The notes under the pieces: generated by a model
What the model was told of the DNA's origin: nothing
What the model saw: only the letters and a program-made list of their open reading frames with translations
Database searches by the model: none
Source: Desulfosudis sp034189195
GTDB taxonomy: Bacteria > Desulfobacterota > Desulfobacteria > Desulfobacterales > Desulfosudaceae
NCBI GenBank assembly: GCA_034189195.1
Contig: JAXHVI010000148.1
Span: 1-32,011 of the forward strand
Length of the DNA: 32,011 nucleotides
Reading direction: 5' to 3'
In this document: piece by piece, positions 7,563 through 14,377 of the stretch
How positions within the stretch are numbered: the first letter of the stretch is position 1
Layout of the letters: each line of letters starts with the position of its first letter
Made by a program: the position numbers and the translations under genes

Positions 7563-8990
7563 TCATGTACTGAGATTATCATGACTTGCTTCGGGAATTT
7601 CGTATCCTTCCCAGAGAACTTCCAGGTTGTTGATCAAACCTTCTTTCAATAGTTCGGCGACCGCGTTTAGAAACACCAGTACGGCATCTCCTTTTTTCCG
7701 ATCCGTGCAAAGCGCGATATGCGTTTTATCCTCCAGTATCTGCTCGACCAGATTGGTCAGAACATCGGACGGGCCGATTTCAATGAATATACGGATTCCG
7801 TCGTTATACATCTGTTCGATCTGGGAGAGAAACCGGACCGGTTTTTCAATATGAGATTTTAAAAGTTTCCGGAACAAAGAGGGATCATTACCGACTTTCC
7901 GCCCGAACAAAAACGAATAGACGTCACAATCGGCCTGTTTAAAATTCAGGCTGGTCAGGTATTGGGAAAATTTGTCCGCCACGCCAACTGCCAAAGGACA
8001 ATGGGGCGCCCCCGATATGGGGATCAGCCGGCTGTTGATGCCCTTTGCCTCAAAAATTCCGTGGGCCTTGTATACGGCATCCCTGATGCCTGAAAGAACG
8101 GTCTGCCGCCGGGTATTGTAATTGGCTATCCACACCTCGTCGAGTCTGTTTTCTTCCAGCACGGCATTGATTTTTTCCGCGCCTTCCAGTACGATCAGGA
8201 CGCATCCCCTGGTGGCCAGGGGGCAGGTGACACCCAGCTTGCCCCGGTAACGGGTGGCCTTGATCATATCGGCGGCTGCAAGTATACCGGCGGCCCGGTA
8301 AGCGCTGATATCGCCAAAGCTGTGAGCCGCCACCGCGTCGGGCCGCAACCCCATTTTTTTAAAAAGGGTCAAAATGGCTTCTCCGGCCACGGAAATACAT
8401 GGATTGGTCCAATCCGCGCCGGAAAGTTTCAAAAACGCTTCTTCTATTTTCCGCTCATCCGTCATTTCATCCGGGAAAACTGTTTCATTGATGGTTTTCC
8501 CGTTGAACCGCATCGTTCCGAGTCGCTCCCAGACTTGTCTTGCCGCCGCAAAAGCGCTGGCCAATGGCCCTCCCATACCCAGGTATTGAGAGCCCTGACC
8601 GGGAAAAAGAAAGGCCGTCCGTCCCAAGGGTTTGCCGTGCCCATAAAACATACCGGCGGCTGGATAGGAAAACGAGACCTCCGGTTCTTCAGCGACCATT
8701 TTGCGCAACTGAAGCAGTTTTTTCTCAAGCTCACGTTCCGTGTAGGCGGTAACCGCGACACGAAAATCTTCTTCAAACCCGCGGCTATCATCCAGTCCGT
8801 GCTGCGTTTCGTAGGCCAGCTTTTTTATGAATCCGGATTTTTCCGGCGTTGCTCCCACCCCGGTTATCCAGCAATCTATTTCACGGATGACTTCCGCCGG
8901 ACTCTTTTCACAGGCCACCACCAGTTCCGGAATATGATATTCCCTGGTGGTTGTTTTTACTTTCAGGCATTTTTCATTGTCCGAGAACAT
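7563..8990 (-). CDS. Stand-alone PKS-type acyltransferase with KS-AT linker
   Basis: This 475-aa protein has two parts. Residues about 1-105 look like the KS-to-AT linker of multidomain synthases (PELVVACEKSPAEVIREI; AVTAYTERELEKKLLQL). Residues about 124-430 form an acyltransferase: FLFPGQGSQYLGMG at 128-141, the nucleophile elbow AAHSFGD with Ser224, the second catalytic His at SGAPHCPL (His330), and FIEIGPSDVLTNL at 402-414. Such enzymes load malonyl or another acyl group from CoA onto ACP. The nearest role by analogy is PfaB of PUFA synthases, but no KS remnant precedes the linker here, so it looks like an AT cut out of a larger synthase. It is the last gene of the operon, after a 17-bp hairpin. 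The ATG has GGAG ten bases upstream. Which ACP it serves is unknown. Confidence 0.85.
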   Translation of the reverse strand: MFSDNEKCLKVKTTTREYHIPELVVACEKSPAEVIREIDCWITGVGATPEKSGFIKKLAYETQHGLDDSRGFEEDFRVAVTAYTERELEKKLLQLRKMVAEEPEVSFSYPAAGMFYGHGKPLGRTAFLFPGQGSQYLGMGGPLASAFAAARQVWERLGTMRFNGKTINETVFPDEMTDERKIEEAFLKLSGADWTNPCISVAGEAILTLFKKMGLRPDAVAAHSFGDISAYRAAGILAAADMIKATRYRGKLGVTCPLATRGCVLIVLEGAEKINAVLEENRLDEVWIANYNTRRQTVLSGIRDAVYKAHGIFEAKGINSRLIPISGAPHCPLAVGVADKFSQYLTSLNFKQADCDVYSFLFGRKVGNDPSLFRKLLKSHIEKPVRFLSQIEQMYNDGIRIFIEIGPSDVLTNLVEQILEDKTHIALCTDRKKGDAVLVFLNAVAELLKEGLINNLEVLWEGYEIPEASHDNLST

Positions 8991-9006
8991 ATCCGCGTTT
9001 CTCCAT

Positions 9007-9044
9007 GAATTAACGCCCCGGCCGCCTGGCCGGGGCGTTAATTC
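9007..9044 (-). terminator. Perfect 17-bp hairpin between the secreted-protein gene and the AT gene
   Basis: Arms GAATTAACGCCCCGGCC (9007-9023) and GGCCGGGGCGTTAATTC (9028-9044) are perfectly complementary, with a GCCT loop. The hairpin starts just past the stop at 9048 and ends 17 bases before the AT start. The GC core with an AT-rich base resembles a bidirectional terminator, but there is no long T run on either strand. It could equally be an attenuator or mRNA-stability element within the operon. Confidence 0.65.
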
Positions 9045-9047
9045 AGG

Positions 9048-10796
9048 TCAGTCGTTTTTATATACCCGGATCAATTCCCATCCGCCGTTGATGTTTCCGC
9101 AATTATCCGTATGGAGGCTGGCCGGATTGGCGGTACCGATATACAAGCCCGTGTCTTCGTCCACGATGGAAGACCGGAAGCCGTAATTGGTGTAATTGCC
9201 CAGTCCGTCGCGACTTACCCTTTCAGCTTCGGCATTGGTTGACGGAAAGCGCCACAGATCGGCGCCGTATTCATTTTCGCTGGGGGTGTACCACCAATTG
9301 ATCTGCGGCCTTGGCAGCGTGATGTGCTCACCGGAAATATAATACCGCTGGAGACCGTCCCAGTCCAGCCAGAGGTAGGAATGATCCATGGTCCCTACGA
9401 ACAGCTGGTTGTCGTAGACCGCCATGGTCCAGGTGTAGTTGTTATACATGTTGCCGAATCCGGCGGCGCCGTATTTTCCTGAAACCCCGCCCATGTTGTT
9501 TTTGCGGGAAGTCCAGTAACCGGAGGAATCACCGTTGGGAACATAAACCCGAAGGGAATCATTGCCGTAAAGCAGTTCCACCTTTTTATCGGAATCGAAA
9601 CATTTTCCCCGGAAGATGGAGGTGGCCCGCCAGCTGTTAACATAAGCCAGGGGGAATTCAAACAGTTTCATATTATATTGTTGCATGAATACCGACGCGG
9701 CTTTACCGTGAACATGCATGGTGCCCCAGTATAAATAACCGCCGAAGGAGGCCATGGCACCGACGCCGTAAATGGAGGCGTTCAGGGGATCCGGTTCGTA
9801 CTCATCGGCCTCCCAGACTTTTTCCCAGGAGTTGTAATCGGTTATGGTAAGTCCGCCCGCCTGTATCTTCGGACTCATCCAGATCCCCCCAAGGGCGGCG
9901 TTCTCTTCAGTCCTGCTGGGCCAGGTGCCGACAAAAATCCGACCGTCATGGGCGACGATTTCAGATCCACCACCGTCCAGGACCCCCACCTCATCAAAAC
10001 TAAACGGCGAAGATCGATCACCGGTCCATCGCAACACTTTTCCGCCTCCGTCTTCGTTTGCTACGGCCGCGTACAGGACGTCATTCAATACCAGCCATTT
10101 CCGGATATTCTGATATTGCGGCAGCGTCGCCGAAGCAATAAACGAGCCGGTGACGGCGTCAAAGACGAACATGTTGATTCCCTGACCAAGCGCGACGGGG
10201 CCGCTTAAAAAGACCATATCATCAATAGCGGCCGCTGATCGAAGGCCGAAGGTGTTTTCCAGGCGGATATTATCCGCATCGGCGGTTATGGTGCCGGTCA
10301 TGTCCGTCAAGACCTCCGTCTTGATATCGTAGGTATATATCTTCGGGGGCCGGTAATCGCCGAAAATATCCGGCACCGAACTGATCATCTCTGTTTTGGG
10401 GTACAGGCCCTCGTCATATTCGCAAACCCATAAATCGTTTTGATAAGGGGAAACATTGCTCAACAGATCAGCCAGTGTTCCACCGGTGTTATCTTCCATG
10501 GAATAGCAGTTAAAAGCCCGTAGCAGACACAGCATGTTGGCACAGGTGCCGAACCACAGTTTGCTGCCTGCTTTTGTCAGCCCCCAGACATACGTCTGGT
10601 TGGCCTTGGGGTCGTCACACCGATAGCAATCCGGGCCGGCTTCGTAGGGGTTGCCGATACCGTTAAAACATTCATCCACTTCTGCTCTCGCCACCAATCG
10701 ACTGTCAAACGGTGGGCGATTCCCCATTCCCAGACAGGGCAGAGCAATTGCCAGGCAAAACCAGACAGCAAGGATACCTGCGGATACTTTTTTCAT
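9048..10796 (-). CDS. Secreted protein of unknown function, probable beta-propeller
   Basis: This 582-aa protein starts MKKVSAGILAVWFCLAIALP with a classical Sec signal peptide; cleavage probably falls near CLGMG, and the Cys there is not in a good lipobox. The mature part contains several similar strands of the type DGRIFVGTWPS, GGYLYWGTMH, DNQLFVGTMD and TGLYIGTANP, each preceded by aromatic/Gly-rich turns, which suggests a propeller of repeated blades. The final piece (ADLWRFPSTNAEAERVSRDG, then YGFRSSIVDE) is typical of propeller-like exported proteins. A Cys cluster (DECF, DCYRC, CANMLC) near the N-terminus may form disulfides. The ATG at 10796 follows AGGAGG; an upstream in-frame start is not needed. 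It is separated from the sulfotransferase by 123 bases without a visible gene, so it may have its own promoter. No enzymatic role is assigned. Confidence 0.8.
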   Translation of the reverse strand: MKKVSAGILAVWFCLAIALPCLGMGNRPPFDSRLVARAEVDECFNGIGNPYEAGPDCYRCDDPKANQTYVWGLTKAGSKLWFGTCANMLCLLRAFNCYSMEDNTGGTLADLLSNVSPYQNDLWVCEYDEGLYPKTEMISSVPDIFGDYRPPKIYTYDIKTEVLTDMTGTITADADNIRLENTFGLRSAAAIDDMVFLSGPVALGQGINMFVFDAVTGSFIASATLPQYQNIRKWLVLNDVLYAAVANEDGGGKVLRWTGDRSSPFSFDEVGVLDGGGSEIVAHDGRIFVGTWPSRTEENAALGGIWMSPKIQAGGLTITDYNSWEKVWEADEYEPDPLNASIYGVGAMASFGGYLYWGTMHVHGKAASVFMQQYNMKLFEFPLAYVNSWRATSIFRGKCFDSDKKVELLYGNDSLRVYVPNGDSSGYWTSRKNNMGGVSGKYGAAGFGNMYNNYTWTMAVYDNQLFVGTMDHSYLWLDWDGLQRYYISGEHITLPRPQINWWYTPSENEYGADLWRFPSTNAEAERVSRDGLGNYTNYGFRSSIVDEDTGLYIGTANPASLHTDNCGNINGGWELIRVYKND

Positions 10797-10919
10797 GTTT
10801 TTTTCCTCCTTTTTTCGGTTATTTACAAGGCACACTTACTTTATTTACGACTTTCTCCTGATTGTTCAGCCATATTTTTTTGCCCCAATTCAATGCGGAA
10901 TTCAGAGGTCGACACACGA

Positions 10920-11558
10920 TCAGCCGGCGCGGTTGCCCAGGGGACACCGTTGCCGATATAAATTCGGGTCAACCACCTGCGCCATTTTCCGCGCATCAAG
11001 GCTGCTTCCTAAAAAGGCGTTGATTCTTTCGGCCAGGCCCAGCGGATCGCGTAATATTCCGTTGTAATGCACATGGATCACGTGGAAATGCTCTTGCTGT
11101 TCAAGCCATTTACAGGTCGCTTTCAGATAGGTTTCATACTTGGCCGCCATAATATCATCGGACACATCCGCCTTGTCGGCCGTTCCCCTGCGTTCAAGCA
11201 TTTTACGCTGTGACGCCAGAATTTCGTCCATGTCCCGCTGCATGAAAATGACGTAGTAAAAAATGTTCCTGGGAAGTTGGGGAAGCAGCGCGGCTATGGC
11301 TTTGATGGCTTTGCCTTTTTCATTCTTCAGCCAGGTATCGTCTTTATCCAGCTCTTTGATTTTTTCCAGCTCGAAATAACCGTTCGGGTTGTCTTCGTTG
11401 GCTTCCCGGATGTTATCGGTGACAACAGGCATACCCCCGGCTGCCAGCATGCGCATCATCATGCTCGTGCCGGAACGCGGTAATCCGGAAACCAGGGTGA
11501 CGGCTTCGGAAATTCCCGGCAATTCGGAACGGTCAACCAATCGCGTGTTCGTTTTCAA
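10920..11558 (-). CDS. PAPS-dependent sulfotransferase family protein
   Basis: This 212-aa protein has the 5'-phosphosulfate-binding loop VSGLPRSGTSMMMRML (Gly25-Thr31 core). The 3'-phosphate-binding segment is FMQRDMDEILASQRKM, with Arg108 and Ser116 in the expected places. These are the two PAPS-binding signatures of the sulfotransferase fold. The family transfers sulfate from PAPS to hydroxyl groups; the acceptor here is unknown but, from context, may be a beta-hydroxyacyl chain or a lipid. It starts with TTG behind AAGGAGC (6-base spacing) and overlaps the hydrolase gene by 26 bases, so the two are probably made together. It is shorter than many relatives, and no second domain is visible. 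It could also be a PAPS-fold protein with another acceptor. Confidence 0.85.
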   Translation of the reverse strand: MKTNTRLVDRSELPGISEAVTLVSGLPRSGTSMMMRMLAAGGMPVVTDNIREANEDNPNGYFELEKIKELDKDDTWLKNEKGKAIKAIAALLPQLPRNIFYYVIFMQRDMDEILASQRKMLERRGTADKADVSDDIMAAKYETYLKATCKWLEQQEHFHVIHVHYNGILRDPLGLAERINAFLGSSLDARKMAQVVDPNLYRQRCPLGNRAG

Positions 11559-12417
11559 GTTCGTGCTCCTTGGTCGCGTATAACAGGAAATTTCTTACAT
11601 GATAAACAAACTGCTCTGGCAGCCGGGCCGGAAAAAGGTGACAGGCTTCCGGCACCACGACCCGCTGGCAGTTGCATAGATTCTCAGAAAGATAATTGCA
11701 GACCGGGATTAGAGGGGAATACTGCCCATACAATGCCAGAGTGTTATGTTTAATGCTCTTGATGCATTTTTCCGTTAATCCGGCGACTTTTTTGATATCG
11801 GTTTTAGCGGTGGTTTCGTCTAAAATTTTAAGGATGGCGCCGGCTTTAATCGATAAGCCTTTACGCATGCCGAAATCAGCAAGATCGGTGATGGTTTTTC
11901 CATTCCGCAATTCTTTCAGCCGGTATTCCAGATAGTACATGTTGAAACCGTTTAAAATTTCGGGGAGCTTGGGGTTTATTCGGCGCAGCATGTCTTCCCG
12001 CTGTTTCCGGTAGGGCCATTTATCAAGATCGATCAGATGGCGCAGGGCTGGAATATTGCCCTCAGCCAGAATCAGTCCGGATACCCTTTCCGGGAAAAGA
12101 TAAGCCGTGTGCAGAGCCACCAGACCGCCCAGGCTGTGCCCGACCAGAACGGCCTTGCTCAAGCCTACGGCGTCCATCAGTCCGCCCAGGTCCATTGCAA
12201 GATCACGGGAAGTATAGCCGGTCTCCGTAAATTCACTGTATCCATGCCCCCGCATATCATAAACAGTGACGCGGAAATCGTTTTTCAGAGCGGCCAGCGC
12301 CTTGTTGGCGTACCAGAAGGACATATTACCGCCCATCCCGTGGATCAGCACTACGTCAGGCCCTCTTCCCTGCTGCAGGTAATGATGTTTGATTCCATTC
12401 GCGTTTAAAAACGGCAT
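11533..12417 (-). CDS. Alpha/beta-hydrolase fold protein (possible thioesterase/lipase)
   Basis: This 294-aa single-domain protein has the oxyanion segment VVLIHGMGGNMSFW (22-35), VYDMRGHGYSEF, and the nucleophile elbow VGHSLGG with Ser95. His260 sits in VPEACHLFPARLPEQF at the usual position before the last helix. At the site where the catalytic acid usually lies (G-x-x-D-P-L-I-P), this protein reads GQYSPLIP, with Ser234 in place of Asp, so the triad may be altered or completed by another acid. In a PKS operon such proteins often release the chain as a thioesterase. The gene starts 23 bases after the AP-superfamily gene and overlaps the sulfotransferase start. Substrate inferred only from context. 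Confidence 0.85.
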   Translation of the reverse strand: MPFLNANGIKHHYLQQGRGPDVVLIHGMGGNMSFWYANKALAALKNDFRVTVYDMRGHGYSEFTETGYTSRDLAMDLGGLMDAVGLSKAVLVGHSLGGLVALHTAYLFPERVSGLILAEGNIPALRHLIDLDKWPYRKQREDMLRRINPKLPEILNGFNMYYLEYRLKELRNGKTITDLADFGMRKGLSIKAGAILKILDETTAKTDIKKVAGLTEKCIKSIKHNTLALYGQYSPLIPVCNYLSENLCNCQRVVVPEACHLFPARLPEQFVYHVRNFLLYATKEHELENEHAIG

Positions 12418-12440
12418 TTACTTGCTCTTTTTTTTATGGT

Positions 12441-14051
12441 TTACGATATATAACCCAGCCCTTTCATCCGTTTCATGATCAGTTTCATGTCTTCCTCGTT
12501 CATTTCCGGGGAATCGTTCACGGGCTGATCCATCGCCGGGGTGGGGGGGCCGATGACAACCGGATTGGCGGCCAGGGTTTCGGTTTTTATGATTTCTTCG
12601 GGTACCCGGCCCTCGTAATCCTCCGGAATGGCTATTCCCTGGCTGTAAAGCACGGCCGGCGCCACATCCAGGATGTCCAGGGGATCAACCTGTTCTCCAG
12701 CCTTGATTGCCGGGCCCCTGGCCATGAATATCCCCATGGGATAATGCACGCCGATGCACTCGCGTCGAGGCTTGATGATCTGTTCGGATTTGACCGTGGA
12801 TACCAGCCCGTTATCCCAGAGGCGCAACGTCAAATCCGGCGCCCTCTCCGAACTGGGCCCGGCAAAAGCCTCCTCCCGGGTCCATATCTGTTTTATCACG
12901 GGTTTTCCGGAAGCAGGATGCCTGATTGACAACAACTGTTCCTTGAGTCGGTGTAACGTGTTTTGATACTCTTCAGGTAAAATGCCGGTTTTACTGTTTT
13001 TTCCCTGTACGTTTATGGCAATGCCGTTGCTGCTGGGAGTGTTTACAAAGGCGATGGTGCGCTCCCAGTCCAGCAGATGTCCGTGATTTTTAACCGCCTC
13101 CATGGACACATCGCCCACGCCATCGGATTCACAGACCGCTCTGTCAGACCAGGTCAGGTATCCGAGTTTTTCCAGCAGGGAATTTAAGTAAAAACAATCT
13201 TCGCTGGGACCGAACCCGTGGTCGGAGACAATAAAGACATGACCTTCCGGTCCCGCCGTTTCCGCCAGCCTGGCGATCATGGAATCCAGTTTTCGGTAAT
13301 GGGCGAAAAGAACAGCCTGAATATGCCGCTCTTCTTTTGATAACCCATCCTTGTGACAGGCGGGATCCAGCAGGCGGTAAAATACGTGCTGCAGTCTGTC
13401 GGTGCTGTCCAGGACCAGGGCATACACGTTGCACGGGTCATATCCGGCCAGATGTTCCACGACCCTTACCCACTGGTCATCCTTGTAAGTGTGATACCGG
13501 ATCCAACCCTCGGCTTCTTCCAGTGAGCATCCTTCAACCACCTTTTCCTCCAGACCGAAATCATGAGCGATAATCTTAAGGTCAAAACCCGGAATGGTTT
13601 TCAGGGTGTCCATAAGATCGGCGGGATAACAGGAATGCCTCAGGTGGCGCCAGGTGACGAAGCCGGGTATGCTGTAGCCGTTGATGGGCAGTGGAGGGGA
13701 CATGACCGGATAATTCAAACAGACGGATGACCGTTTCTGCCGGGTCAGCAGCCCCCATAAGGTTTCGCATTTCAGCTGTTTGGTGCTGACGAACCTCAGA
13801 AACCGGCTTCCCGGTGATTCCGGCCTGAAAAAGTCAAGAATACCGTGAAAAGCGGGACTGCGGCCGGTCATGATGGTGGTCCATGCCGGCGGTGTAATCG
13901 GCGGGATGGTCGATGCAAGACCGGCCCTGACGCCCTCGGCCGCGAACCGGCTTAAATACGGCATATGACCGGCTTTCATAAGGGGGTCCAGAATGGAATA
14001 GGTGGCGCCGTCCAGACCGATGACAATAGTTATCGGTTTTCCTCCTGCCAT
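12441..14051 (-). CDS. Alkaline-phosphatase-superfamily phosphodiesterase/phosphotransferase
   Basis: This 536-aa protein has no signal peptide. The complete metal-site set of the type I phosphodiesterase/nucleotide pyrophosphatase group is visible: IGLDGATY (Asp14), the nucleophile region PPITPPAWTTIMTG (Thr58), LDSTDRLQH (Asp218 and His222), SDHGFG (Asp277-His278) and GVHYPMG (His436). The superfamily cleaves or transfers phosphate, phosphodiester, sulfate or phosphonate esters using two metals. The presence of a Thr nucleophile rather than a formylglycine Cys/Ser sulfatase motif favours phospho-chemistry. The stop of the ACP gene overlaps its start by one base (TAATG). By context it may add or remove a head group on the lipid product. 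The C-terminal MKRMKGLGYIS tail is common in this protein group. Confidence 0.88.
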   Translation of the reverse strand: MAGGKPITIVIGLDGATYSILDPLMKAGHMPYLSRFAAEGVRAGLASTIPPITPPAWTTIMTGRSPAFHGILDFFRPESPGSRFLRFVSTKQLKCETLWGLLTRQKRSSVCLNYPVMSPPLPINGYSIPGFVTWRHLRHSCYPADLMDTLKTIPGFDLKIIAHDFGLEEKVVEGCSLEEAEGWIRYHTYKDDQWVRVVEHLAGYDPCNVYALVLDSTDRLQHVFYRLLDPACHKDGLSKEERHIQAVLFAHYRKLDSMIARLAETAGPEGHVFIVSDHGFGPSEDCFYLNSLLEKLGYLTWSDRAVCESDGVGDVSMEAVKNHGHLLDWERTIAFVNTPSSNGIAINVQGKNSKTGILPEEYQNTLHRLKEQLLSIRHPASGKPVIKQIWTREEAFAGPSSERAPDLTLRLWDNGLVSTVKSEQIIKPRRECIGVHYPMGIFMARGPAIKAGEQVDPLDILDVAPAVLYSQGIAIPEDYEGRVPEEIIKTETLAANPVVIGPPTPAMDQPVNDSPEMNEEDMKLIMKRMKGLGYIS

Positions 14052-14350
14052 TACATTGCCTCGCTCTGGGTGATAAAATTTCTATCAATAAAATCCACTA
14101 GGTCAGATACCCGGATATCCGTGATTTCCTGCTGGGCCAGTTCCGTGAAATATTCCGTAAATGGAAACGGTTGATCATAATGTTCTTCCAGGAACTCCCC
14201 CAGGACCACCACATCTATGGATTCGAGTCCCAGGTCTCCGAGCAGATAGGTATCCATTGTGATTTCGTCGGAATACTCCCAGTCCTCGCCCACTTTTTCC
14301 AGCGTCATGAGAATGTCATTAAAAATTACCGTCTTGTCCGGTTTGTTCAT
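14051..14350 (-). CDS. Free-standing acyl carrier protein
   Basis: This 99-aa acidic, helical protein has the phosphopantetheine site LGDLGLESIDVVVLGEFLEE, with Ser44 as the carrier serine, followed by the third-helix region ITDIRVSDLVDFIDR. The serine motif is GLESID rather than the GIDSIK of the synthase-embedded ACPs, so it is a distinct carrier. The ATG at 14350 is chosen because GGAGA lies ten bases upstream; the TTG at 14377 is a poorer choice. It sits 27 bases after the second synthase and abuts the AP-superfamily gene, which implies that it carries a starter, extender or finished chain within this pathway. Confidence 0.92.
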   Translation of the reverse strand: MNKPDKTVIFNDILMTLEKVGEDWEYSDEITMDTYLLGDLGLESIDVVVLGEFLEEHYDQPFPFTEYFTELAQQEITDIRVSDLVDFIDRNFITQSEAM

Positions 14351-14377
14351 CTTTATATCGTCTCCTTTTTTTAACAA

